Of a DNA stretch of 20,490 bases, positions 7,330 to 14,369 are shown one piece after another. The DNA lies in NCBI GenBank assembly GCA_934155005.1, contig CAKPGR010000019.1, positions 1 through 20,490 of the forward strand, in the 5' to 3' direction. Positions within the stretch are counted from its first letter, which is position 1; each line of letters starts with the position of its first letter. This DNA is from an uncultured Bacilli bacterium. GTDB lineage: Bacteria > Bacillota_I > Bacilli_A > RF39 > UBA660. The translations under genes were made by a program, and so were the position numbers. The notes beneath the pieces are model-generated. The model searched no databases, was not told where the DNA came from, and saw nothing but the letters and a program-made list of their open reading frames with translations.

Positions 7330-7956
7330 TTATTTTATTCCATATATAGCATAAGTACTTCTTGGTGAATATACATATGGAGTTTGATTTGTTGTTATAC
7401 TCTTACCACCATCAGCACTAACTTTATTATTTATAAAACTTGATACATTAAATACACTATAAATAAATCCTGAATTTAAAATTGTCAAACTAGTATCAGA
7501 ATTTATTTTAGCTAAGCCATAGCCTATACTTACCTCTTGATTTGTATCAGATGCATTTACGCCATTTCCTAAACAACCCCAACTTAAATGCTTACCATTA
7601 CTACCAGATATCCATGCAAAACTATAGCCTACACTTCCATGAATAATTAAAAATTTATAATTCTTATAACTATCAGATAACGTTATCGTACTCCCTATTG
7701 TTGCACTTCCACTCCAAAGTGTTGTTATAGCGCTTTTATTCTTTAAAGTATTTACTTCTGTCTCTAATAACTGAACTTTTTCAAGTAATGCTTCATAATT
7801 ATTATCTTCTTCTACCGCTTCAACTGCTTCTAATTTTAATTCATCTAAAATAGTTTTTCTATTTTGTAAATTAAATAAAATTATAACCATGGAAGTTAGA
7901 AAAATAACTAATACTGTATAAAGTATTCCTGATACAGCAAACCCTTTTTTATTCAT
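7330..7956 (-). CDS. Pilin-like anchored protein with tail-fibre-like C-terminal domain
   Basis: The 208-residue product begins KKGFAVSGILY and has a long hydrophobic segment (about 9-30). This resembles a prepilin-type N-terminus, but the usual Glu five residues into the mature protein is missing. A charged helical, probably coiled-coil stretch follows (about 35-75), ending in LKNKSA, reminiscent of the other tip-like genes here. From about 80 the pattern WSGSATIGSTITLSDSY, KFLIIHG and the closing TYAIYGIK resembles phage tail-fibre receptor-binding tips. The gene separates infB from rbfA and has its own promoter (TTGACT, 17 bases, TATACT). It lacks the G-tract leader of the other three. Its role is unknown; surface display is inferred. 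Confidence 0.65.
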   Translation of the reverse strand: MNKKGFAVSGILYTVLVIFLTSMVIILFNLQNRKTILDELKLEAVEAVEEDNNYEALLEKVQLLETEVNTLKNKSAITTLWSGSATIGSTITLSDSYKNYKFLIIHGSVGYSFAWISGSNGKHLSWGCLGNGVNASDTNQEVSIGYGLAKINSDTSLTILNSGFIYSVFNVSSFINNKVSADGGKSITTNQTPYVYSPRSTYAIYGIK

Positions 7957-7982
7957 ATTATCACAGTCCTTTTTACATACTA

Positions 7983-8011
7983 AGTATATAATAATTAGGT
8001 AATTTAGTCAA
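7983..8011 (-). promoter_or_regulatory. Predicted promoter for the tail-fibre-like gene and rbfA
   Basis: The minus strand has TTGACT (8011-8006), a 17-base spacer and TATACT (7988-7983). It lies directly after the infB terminator and is the only visible promoter able to serve the inserted gene and rbfA. Confidence 0.75.
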
Positions 8012-8012
8012 T

Positions 8013-8035
8013 AAAAAAGGAAATTATCTTTCCTT
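8013..8035 (-). terminator. Terminator of the rimP-infB transcript
   Basis: A seven-pair stem, AAGGAAA and TTTCCTT with a GATAA loop, is followed by a T run on the minus strand. It overlaps the infB stop codon, so the translation operon ends here and rbfA is cut off from it. Confidence 0.75.
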
Positions 8036-10114
8036 CTCAACTATTTCATAACCTTCAATAATATCTCCAACTTTTATGTCACTATAGTTTTCAATTGTGA
8101 TACCACATTCTAATCCTTTTTTAACTTCTTTTACAGAGTCTTTTTCCCTTTGAAGAGAATTTATATCACCATCATATATAACAACACCATCTCTTATAAT
8201 TCTAGCTTTGTTATCTCTTTTAATAACACCATCTATAACATATGATCCTGCTATTATACCAACCTTAGAAAATTTAAATAATTGTCTAACCTCAGCTGAT
8301 CCAGTTACTTTTTCTTCATAAATTGGTTCTAGCATACCTTTCATAGCAGCTTCTATTTCTTCAACTACTTTGTATATTATATTATAAAGTCTTATTTCAA
8401 CACCATTTTCTATGGCATAATCTCTAATTGTGTTATTAGGTCTAACATTGAAACCAATTATAATAGCATTAGATGCTTTTGCTAAAATAATGTCACTTTC
8501 AGTAATAGCACCAACGCTACTTCTAATTACTTTTACTCTAACGTCTTCCATTTCAATTTTTTCTAGTGAATTTTTAACAGCTTCAGCCGATCCTTTAACA
8601 TCTGCTTTAAGAACAATTTTAATTTCTTTCATACCATCATTTATTTTTGAAAATAAGTCATCAAGTGTTACTGTTTCATTAACTTTATTATCTTTATTTT
8701 TTTGATTTATTTTTCTTTGCTCACCAATTGTTCTAGCTTGTTTTTCAGACTCAAAAGCCATGAATTTGTCACCAGAATCAGGAGTTTCATTTAATCCTGT
8801 TATCTCAACTGGAGAACCTGGTAATGCTTCTGTAATTTCTTCTCCTAGATCATTTTTTAATGTTCTAACTTTTCCATAAGCTGTTCCAACAACAATTGGA
8901 TCTCCTAAACGTAATGTCCCATTTTGAATTAATAAAGTAACAATAGGTCCCATATGTTTATCTAATCTTGATTCTATAACAGATCCCATAGCATATCTAT
9001 TTGGATTTGCTTTATATTCATTAACCTCAGCAACTAACAAAATATTATCTAAAAGTTTGTCAATACCTGTACCATTTAAAGCTGATATTTCATTATAAAT
9101 TGTATCTCCACCCCAAGCTTCTGGTGTAAGTCCACATTCAGTAAGTTCTGTCATTACTTTTTCTACATTAGCACCTGGTTTATCTATTTTATTTATAGCA
9201 ACTAATATTGGTACATCTGCAACCTTAGCATGATCAATTGCCTCTCTTGTTTGTGGCATAACACCATCATCAGCAGCAACAATAATTATAACTATATCTG
9301 TAACACTAGCACCTCTTGCTCGCATTTCTGTAAAAGCCGCATGCCCTGGTGTATCAATAAAAGTTATTTTCTCATTATTATGAGTTATTTGATATGCATT
9401 AATAGCTTGTGTTATTCCACCTGCTTCGCCACCTGCTACATTAGTTTTTCTAATAGTATCAAGTAAAGTTGTTTTACCATGGTCAACATGTCCCATTATA
9501 GTAACAACTGGTGGTCTTTTTTTCAAATCTTTTAAATCATCATTTACTTCAAATTCTTCAAAGTTAGTAATATCTGCTTGTTCTTCTTTTTTTAATTCTT
9601 TTCCATAGTCTAATACAATCATTTCAGCATTTTCATAATCAATAGTACTATTTACATTAGAGATAATTCCTAATGTAAATAATTTCTTTATTATTTCAGC
9701 TGTATTAACACCTAATCTATCAGCTAACTCCTTAATAGTCATATTTTCTTTATATAAAACTATATTATCTGATACTTCAATTTCATTAGAAATTAACTTT
9801 TCTTTATTTTTATACATTTCTTTTTTCTTTGAAGCAAATTCTTTTTTATTGATAATATTGTTTGGCTTTTGTTGTCTTTTTTTCTTTTTGTTTACACCAT
9901 TTTCTAAATTAATTTTCTCTTTTTTTGTATATTCTAAAGCTATATCTTCTATCTCTTCCATCTCATCATAATTTGCATTATCAAGAATAATTATATCTTC
10001 TTCTGTAAGAAGAGAACTAGGATCACTTACTTCTATATTTAAATCTGAGCATTTTTTAAGTATTTCTTCAACTGTTTTATTAATATCTAAAGCATATTCT
10101 TCAACTGTCATCAT
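8024..10114 (-). CDS. infB: Translation initiation factor IF-2
   Basis: IF-2 is the GTPase that places initiator tRNA on the 30S subunit and promotes 50S joining. The 696-residue protein has a short Lys-rich N-terminal region, an IF2_N-like helical module (about 120-170), then the G domain with GHVDHGKT at 208-215, DTPGH at 254-258 and NKID at 308-311, and the usual beta-barrel and C-terminal domains. The N-terminal part is much shorter than in Bacillus or E. coli. I choose the ATG at 10114 because AGAGGTG lies six bases upstream; the in-frame GTG at 10123 overlaps that signal. The deaminase stop is within the ribosome binding site, suggesting coupling. Confidence 0.97.
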   Translation of the reverse strand: MMTVEEYALDINKTVEEILKKCSDLNIEVSDPSSLLTEEDIIILDNANYDEMEEIEDIALEYTKKEKINLENGVNKKKKRQQKPNNIINKKEFASKKKEMYKNKEKLISNEIEVSDNIVLYKENMTIKELADRLGVNTAEIIKKLFTLGIISNVNSTIDYENAEMIVLDYGKELKKEEQADITNFEEFEVNDDLKDLKKRPPVVTIMGHVDHGKTTLLDTIRKTNVAGGEAGGITQAINAYQITHNNEKITFIDTPGHAAFTEMRARGASVTDIVIIIVAADDGVMPQTREAIDHAKVADVPILVAINKIDKPGANVEKVMTELTECGLTPEAWGGDTIYNEISALNGTGIDKLLDNILLVAEVNEYKANPNRYAMGSVIESRLDKHMGPIVTLLIQNGTLRLGDPIVVGTAYGKVRTLKNDLGEEITEALPGSPVEITGLNETPDSGDKFMAFESEKQARTIGEQRKINQKNKDNKVNETVTLDDLFSKINDGMKEIKIVLKADVKGSAEAVKNSLEKIEMEDVRVKVIRSSVGAITESDIILAKASNAIIIGFNVRPNNTIRDYAIENGVEIRLYNIIYKVVEEIEAAMKGMLEPIYEEKVTGSAEVRQLFKFSKVGIIAGSYVIDGVIKRDNKARIIRDGVVIYDGDINSLQREKDSVKEVKKGLECGITIENYSDIKVGDIIEGYEIVEKER

Positions 10115-10119
10115 ACTCT

Positions 10120-10671
10120 TCACCTCTTTTTCATTTTCTTAGTTTTTTGTTTTATTTCATCTACTGAACTCTCAAAATTCATTTCTAATTCTAATAATTT
10201 ACCATCATATTTTTCTAATTTTATATTAGCTTTTTGACACATCATTTTTGATGCCATAACATAATCTTCATATTTGGATGGAACTAAATAAACAATTCTT
10301 TTTATTCCATTTTGAATTAACCTTTTAGTACATTCAACACAAGGGAAAAAAGTTACATACATAGTAGCATCAATCATTCTTGATTTATCACCAAAATAAT
10401 TATCAATACTATTTGATTCAGCATGACAAACAAAAGTATTTTTTATTTCTAAAATATTATTTGTTTCTTCACCTTTTGAACTCCAAGGAAAATCTTTATC
10501 ATCAAATCCTTTTGGTGCTCCATTATAACCTGTTGATAAAATACGATGACTTTTATCAACAAGGCATGCTCCAACCCTTGTACGTGGATCTGCACTTCTA
10601 CTCATTGTTAGAATGGCAACTGACATAAAATAGTCGTCCCAATCTAATCTATCAGTTCTTTCACCAGACAT
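10120..10671 (-). CDS. comEB: Deoxycytidylate (dCMP) deaminase, ComEB-like
   Basis: dCMP deaminase converts dCMP to dUMP, feeding thymidylate synthesis. The 183-residue protein has the zinc site His83-Ala-Glu85 and Cys111-Val-Glu-Cys114 (FFPCVECTKRLI), plus ADPRTRVGA and STGYNGAP near the nucleotide and allosteric regions of this family. A Lys-rich tail of about 30 residues extends past the core. It lies between ylxR and infB, where ylxQ (an L7Ae-like gene) is common, so a nucleotide-metabolism gene has been placed in the translation operon. Spacing to ylxR is nine bases with TAGGGGG as ribosome binding site; its stop overlaps the infB signal. Confidence 0.93.
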   Translation of the reverse strand: MSGERTDRLDWDDYFMSVAILTMSRSADPRTRVGACLVDKSHRILSTGYNGAPKGFDDKDFPWSSKGEETNNILEIKNTFVCHAESNSIDNYFGDKSRMIDATMYVTFFPCVECTKRLIQNGIKRIVYLVPSKYEDYVMASKMMCQKANIKLEKYDGKLLELEMNFESSVDEIKQKTKKMKKR

Positions 10672-10680
10672 AATAACCCC

Positions 10681-10941
10681 CTAAACTAATTTTTCTAGTT
10701 CTTCAAAAATTTCATCTTTTACTTCTACTTCAAGATGTCTATTTAAAATTTTATTCTTTTTAGCTAATTTAAATACCTCTTTATCTTTTTTTAAATAAGC
10801 ACCTCTACCATTAGCTTTTCCAGACTCATCAACTATAACATTTCCTTCTTTGGTTCTAACAACTCTAATAAGTTCCTTTTTAGGTAACTTTTCCTTAGTT
10901 ACAACACATGTTCTAAGTGGTATTTTTTTCAAACTACTCAC
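10681..10941 (-). CDS. ylxR: YlxR/RnpM RNA-binding protein
   Basis: The 86-residue protein matches the YlxR (DUF448) family: PLRTCVVTKEKLPKKELIR at the N-terminus and the conserved GRGAYL motif at about 46-51. In B. subtilis this protein was described as RnpM, a modulator of RNase P, and it is also linked to transcription control. It overlaps the end of nusA by eight bases, as is usual in the nusA-ylxR-infB cluster, and precedes the dCMP deaminase. Confidence 0.93.
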   Translation of the reverse strand: MSSLKKIPLRTCVVTKEKLPKKELIRVVRTKEGNVIVDESGKANGRGAYLKKDKEVFKLAKKNKILNRHLEVEVKDEIFEELEKLV

Positions 10942-12100
10942 CTTCTATTATATTGATTCCTTCACTTGCAGCTTCTGATGTTGTTTTAACATCTATTTTA
11001 TAATGTGTTAGACGAGAAGCTAATTTAACATTTAAACCTTTTTTACCAATAGCTAGTGATAAATTTTCATCATTTACAATAGCAATTGCTTCTTTTTTCT
11101 TTTCATCAGTTATAAAAGCATGTACATTTTTAGCTGGACTCAAAGCATTTTCAATAAATCTAGCTGGCTCTTTGTCATATGGAATTAAATCAATTTTTTC
11201 ACCATTTAATTCTTCTATAATTCTATTGATACGAGTTCCTCTTTCACCTATACAAGATCCAATTGCATCAACACGTTCATTTTCGGAATAAACAGCGACT
11301 TTGGTTCTGTTTCCTGCTTCACGAGCTACACTATAAACTAAAATTATTCCTTCATTTATTTCTGGTATTTCAAGTTCAAATAAACGTTTAACAAAACCAT
11401 AATGAATTCTTGAAAGTAATATAACTGGTCCCTTATTATTAGAGTCGACTTTTGTTACATAAACTTTTATTGATGATCCCATTTTTACAGTTTCACCTGG
11501 AATACATTCTGTTTTTGGAAGAATTCCTTGTGTTTTACCTAAATCAATATAATAATTTCTAGTATCTTCCATAGCTACTAATCCAACTAGCATTTCACCT
11601 TCTTTATCACTAAATTCACTTATGATAACATTTTTTTCGGCTTCCCTAATTTTTTGGACGACTACTTGTTTTGCTGTTGCAGCAGCTACACGTCCAAAAT
11701 CTTTTGGTGTTACTTCTTCTTCAATTGTTTCTCCAAGATTAATTCCAGGTACTATCTTTCTAGCTTCCTCCAAAGTCAAATGAATCTTAGGATCATATAT
11801 AAATGGTAATACCTCACCACCATCATCTTCTTCATCTTCTTCATTAATTGTTGAAAAATCTATATCTTTAAAACTTTTATATTTATCTTCTATTGATCTA
11901 TCAACAACTGTTTTATATGAATATACTTTGATATCACCTGTGTCTCTATCAATTGTAACTCTAACATTTGTTAGTGAATTATAATTTTTTTTATATGCTG
12001 CTGTAAGCGCTAATTCCATAGCTTCATATATTATTTCTTTATCAATTCCTTTTTCTTCATGTAATAAATCAACGGCTTTTTTAAATTCTTTACTATTCAT
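10934..12100 (-). CDS. nusA: Transcription termination/antitermination factor NusA
   Basis: NusA binds RNA polymerase and controls pausing, termination and antitermination. The 388-residue product has the N-terminal polymerase-binding domain (about 1-125), an S1 domain (about 130-200, with EGEMLVGLV and GILPKTE) and two KH domains (about 200-380, with GSCIGERGTRI and LAIGKKGLNVKLA). It ends soon after KH2 with no acidic repeats, as usual in Bacillota. I start at the ATG at 12100 (MNSKEFKKA); AAGGATGGGAAG precedes it and an upstream in-frame ATG lies inside rimP. It overlaps the rimP stop by eight bases. Confidence 0.96.
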   Translation of the reverse strand: MNSKEFKKAVDLLHEEKGIDKEIIYEAMELALTAAYKKNYNSLTNVRVTIDRDTGDIKVYSYKTVVDRSIEDKYKSFKDIDFSTINEEDEEDDGGEVLPFIYDPKIHLTLEEARKIVPGINLGETIEEEVTPKDFGRVAAATAKQVVVQKIREAEKNVIISEFSDKEGEMLVGLVAMEDTRNYYIDLGKTQGILPKTECIPGETVKMGSSIKVYVTKVDSNNKGPVILLSRIHYGFVKRLFELEIPEINEGIILVYSVAREAGNRTKVAVYSENERVDAIGSCIGERGTRINRIIEELNGEKIDLIPYDKEPARFIENALSPAKNVHAFITDEKKKEAIAIVNDENLSLAIGKKGLNVKLASRLTHYKIDVKTTSEAASEGINIIEGE

Positions 12101-12356
12101 TTTCTTCCCATCCTTCTTCTTTTGAACAAACATCTAAAATATAATGTTCATCAATTAAATCTTTTTCATCTAATAGTGGATTTATTAAATGTGAAACTGT
12201 AACGCAATCCTCTACATCAATAAGTCCATCTTTTTCAATAACAACTCTTAAAAACATTGTATTTCCTTCTTTTACATATTGTACATCATTTAAGATATAA
12301 TTATTGTCAGTTATTATCCCTTCAATTAATTTTCTTACTTCATTTTCTATATTCAT
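12093..12356 (-). CDS. rimP: Ribosome maturation factor RimP, N-terminal domain only
   Basis: RimP assists 30S assembly. The 87-residue product aligns by pattern with the RimP N-terminal domain: LRVVIEKDGLIDVEDCVTVS and LLDEKDLIDEHYILDVCS. It stops right where the SSPGLER-type motif would start the link to the C-terminal SH3-like domain, which is missing; usual family members have about 150 residues. The stop codon lies in the overlap with nusA, the normal gene order, so this is a genuinely short gene or an old truncation. GGAGGAG precedes the ATG. It is the first gene of the rimP-nusA-ylxR-deaminase-infB transcript. Confidence 0.82.
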   Translation of the reverse strand: MNIENEVRKLIEGIITDNNYILNDVQYVKEGNTMFLRVVIEKDGLIDVEDCVTVSHLINPLLDEKDLIDEHYILDVCSKEEGWEENE

Positions 12357-12373
12357 AACTCCTCCATTATATT

Positions 12374-12401
12374 AAAGAGTGGGCTTTTCTGCTCACTCTT
12401 T
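12374..12401 (-). promoter_or_regulatory. Leader hairpin before rimP
   Basis: A stem of eight pairs (AAAGAGTG and CACTCTTT), extended by GC/GC after one A-C mismatch, with loop AGAAAA, lies in the 5' untranslated region between the promoter and rimP. Only a weak T-rich segment follows, so it may be an attenuator or a stability element. Confidence 0.55.
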
Positions 12402-12413
12402 TCTGATAAACAT

Positions 12414-12442
12414 ATTATAACACTCAATATTCTATGTGTCAA
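12414..12442 (-). promoter_or_regulatory. Consensus promoter of the rimP-nusA-infB operon
   Basis: The minus strand has TTGACA (12442-12437), a 17-base spacer and TATAAT (12419-12414), a perfect match to the housekeeping consensus and the strongest promoter seen in the window. Confidence 0.85.
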
Positions 12443-12445
12443 ACA

Positions 12446-12460
12446 AAACTAAAATAGTTT
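12446..12460 (-). terminator. Weak possible terminator after the NodB-like gene
   Basis: AAACTA and TAGTTT form a six-pair stem with a three-base loop, followed by TGTTTG on the minus strand. It is weak and directly adjoins the operon promoter. Confidence 0.35.
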
Positions 12461-12476
12461 CTCATTAAAGATTAAT

Positions 12477-13280
12477 TTAATTAGTTTCATATAAAAGTTC
12501 ATCTAAATTAACAATTTCATAACCTTTACTCTCCACATAGTTTTCAACTATTTTTAAATAGTCTATACTATCTTCATTAATAACAATTATAGCTCCATCA
12601 TTTAATTCATTTTTAAGATTGATAAGTGATTTATTTTTTATTTCTATATTTGACATTATTGTATAATTATCAAGTTTATAACATAAATCCAAAATTTTTT
12701 CATTTTTTTCTTTTGTATAACAATACCCATTTTTATTTTTTAATATATGTTTAATAACATTGTCTATTTCTTTATAATCATCATAATTATTACCACTTAT
12801 ACCTATAATATTATTTTTTATTTTTGTAATTTCCTTACTATTTTTTAAAAATATATTACTATCAATAAAAATATTTGTTTTGTCATCTATTCGTTTTAAT
12901 GTACTTATATCACTGATTAAAACAATTAAACTTACTTTATTTTTTCTATTTCCTTTAATTATATATTTATCTTTATTGCTTGCAAGATTATTTTTAGGAT
13001 TAACACTTTTATATACAATAAGTCTCTCGTCATATTTTCCATATTGTTTCATTTTTTTATAGGTTTCCTCTAAATCAATGCTAGTACCTTTTACACCAGG
13101 AATTATGGTATCTTTTTCTATAATTGCATCTTTTGCTTTAATTTCATAATTTTTACTCTTTCCTTTTATTTCAATCATTAAATTATCAGATTCTTTTACT
13201 ACACTAACTAATTTATCTGTATATATAAAGCTAACCAAAACTAGTGTAATAAATCCGATATTTCTAAATATTTTAAACAT
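12477..13280 (-). CDS. Secreted or anchored protein, probable degenerate NodB-fold (polysaccharide deacetylase-like)
   Basis: The 267-residue protein has an N-terminal hydrophobic segment (about 7-21) and then an extracellular part. The layout recalls divergent polysaccharide deacetylase-like proteins of low-GC Gram-positives: IIPGVKGTSIDLEETYKKM, a YDKYII-like strand, VSLIVLISD, NIFIDSNIF, and late GYCYTKEKNEKILDLC and YTIMSN segments. The strand order fits a NodB barrel. The metal-binding Asp-Asp and His-x3-His residues of active CE4 enzymes are not evident (IIGISGN stands where HEIGNHG would be expected), so it is probably not a working deacetylase. The family call rests on pattern memory and is moderate. 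The ribosome binding site AGGTGG precedes the ATG. Confidence 0.5.
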   Translation of the reverse strand: MFKIFRNIGFITLVLVSFIYTDKLVSVVKESDNLMIEIKGKSKNYEIKAKDAIIEKDTIIPGVKGTSIDLEETYKKMKQYGKYDERLIVYKSVNPKNNLASNKDKYIIKGNRKNKVSLIVLISDISTLKRIDDKTNIFIDSNIFLKNSKEITKIKNNIIGISGNNYDDYKEIDNVIKHILKNKNGYCYTKEKNEKILDLCYKLDNYTIMSNIEIKNKSLINLKNELNDGAIIVINEDSIDYLKIVENYVESKGYEIVNLDELLYETN

Positions 13281-13311
13281 TAAACCACCTATATAATTTT
13301 ATTCAAATTGC

Positions 13312-13340
13312 AAAAAAAAATAAGTATTTTAACTTATTTT
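13312..13340 (-). terminator. Terminator after the second tip-like gene
   Basis: AAAATAAGT and ACTTATTTT form a nine-pair stem with a six-base loop and are followed by a T run of about nine on the minus strand. It abuts the stop codon. Confidence 0.75.
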
Positions 13341-14140
13341 TAAGCTGTACGTTTAAAAGCATATACTTGAACATATTTTGGATTTATACTTACATTTTGT
13401 TGATTATTATTCGTATATGTATGCGTATGATTTTGACTATTTCCACCTGTTGTTGATGCATTTGTTGTAATTGTATGTGTATGAGCTCCATTTGCTGATG
13501 TTAAACCAGAATTGGCACCAGATGTTGTACCACCAATCAAATAGTTATACGATGAGTCAAGAAAAGCCCCACTCCTAGCAATATAATTACTACTAGATAT
13601 ATCAACGGTCATTGAACCAGTGTTTACTGTATAATGTCTATGATTACCTGCTGAACTAGTAGATCCACTTAAAGCTGGGATACTATGTGTATGGTTAGTA
13701 CTTTGATTTCCTGTTGTATGAGTTGGTATTTGATTAGCTTGAAGTTTTACACTATTAGAGCCTCCACTTTCATTACCACCTAGTCTTAAATATGTATCAG
13801 ATGCTCCATATGTTACCCATGTTCCTCCTATTTTTTTAGATACATCGCTTGGATCTGTTATATCTGTTGAAAAAAATATACTTCCTATAGGATACATTTT
13901 ATCAAGTGATAAAGAACTATTTTCTAATGCCTTTATTTTTTTATTTAATTCATCATATTTATCAGCTATACTATATAGTTCGTCCAGTGAACTTTGTAGT
14001 GTTGCATCACTTCCCAAGTTAGATCCTGCTGGAGCATTTACTGATATTCCATTCGCATAAAAATTACTTCCTGCATACACTCCTACACTTCCAAATATTA
14101 TTCCACTTATTATTATTCCTAGTATTATCTTCTTATTCAT
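13340..14140 (-). CDS. Membrane-anchored protein with His-rich tail-collar-like domain
   Basis: The 266-residue product shares the first 65 residues with the paralogues at 3506-4159 and 15829-16551: hydrophobic anchor (5-22), SVNAPAGSNLG and ATLQSSLDELYSIADKYDEL. After KMYPIGSIFF and GGTW it carries a long Gly/Ser/Thr-rich region with repeated HxH motifs (HTH three times and HRH once), ending in PKYVQVYAFKR. HxH motifs bind metal ions along the axis of trimeric phage tail-fibre tips, so a trimeric fibre-like tip is inferred. The anchor puts it on the cell surface. It has its own promoter (14323-14295) and a divergent form of the G-tract leader (14202-14161). The aminopeptidase upstream has a separate terminator. 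Confidence 0.75.
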   Translation of the reverse strand: MNKKIILGIIISGIIFGSVGVYAGSNFYANGISVNAPAGSNLGSDATLQSSLDELYSIADKYDELNKKIKALENSSLSLDKMYPIGSIFFSTDITDPSDVSKKIGGTWVTYGASDTYLRLGGNESGGSNSVKLQANQIPTHTTGNQSTNHTHSIPALSGSTSSAGNHRHYTVNTGSMTVDISSSNYIARSGAFLDSSYNYLIGGTTSGANSGLTSANGAHTHTITTNASTTGGNSQNHTHTYTNNNQQNVSINPKYVQVYAFKRTA

Positions 14141-14160
14141 TTTTATCTACTCCTTCGCAT

Positions 14161-14202
14161 AAAAAAAGGGTTTTTAACCCCCCCCCCGACTTTGGCGTCG
14201 GG
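14161..14202 (-). repeat. G-tract tandem-hairpin leader, copy 3 (divergent)
   Basis: The minus strand reads CCCGACGCCAAAGTCGGG continuing into a run of ten G (14187-14178), then TTAAAAACCC and seven T. P1 is here a perfect six-pair CCCGAC/GUCGGG stem, replacing the UUGACU/AGUCGG stem of the other copies. P2 is GGGUU, loop AAA, AACCC. The conserved TTGACTGAGAGAT segment is absent. The downstream AAGGAGTAGATAAAA before the ATG is the same as in copies 2 and 4. Confidence 0.75.
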
Positions 14203-14294
14203 TAGAAAAATTAGTGTGCTTTTTTACCAATTTATCAAGATGTACAAAAATTTCTTCCTCTTCCAAAATCTATATTACTATTTTTTACAAATTT

Positions 14295-14323
14295 ATTTTA
14301 TCAAATTATTTTACTCTTTTCAA
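14295..14323 (-). promoter_or_regulatory. Predicted promoter of the second tip-like gene
   Basis: The minus strand has TTGAAA (14323-14318), a 17-base spacer and TAAAAT (14300-14295). The 14141-14362 gap holds this promoter, about 85 bases of A/T-rich transcribed leader with no reading frame I can support, then leader copy 3. Confidence 0.65.
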
Positions 14324-14343
14324 TATTTTTATCTTTCTATTAT

Positions 14344-14369
14344 AAAAAAATAGTCTTATAGACTATTTT
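14344..14369 (-). terminator. Terminator of the aminopeptidase gene
   Basis: AAAATAGTC and GACTATTTT form a nine-pair stem with a short loop, followed by T on the minus strand. It overlaps the TAG stop codon. Confidence 0.8.

Noticed and set aside
12101..12133. Upstream ATG at 12133 as the nusA start
   Set aside because: It lies inside rimP and would add 11 residues not typical of NusA; MNSKEFKKA at 12100 matches the family and has AAGGATGGGAAG before it.
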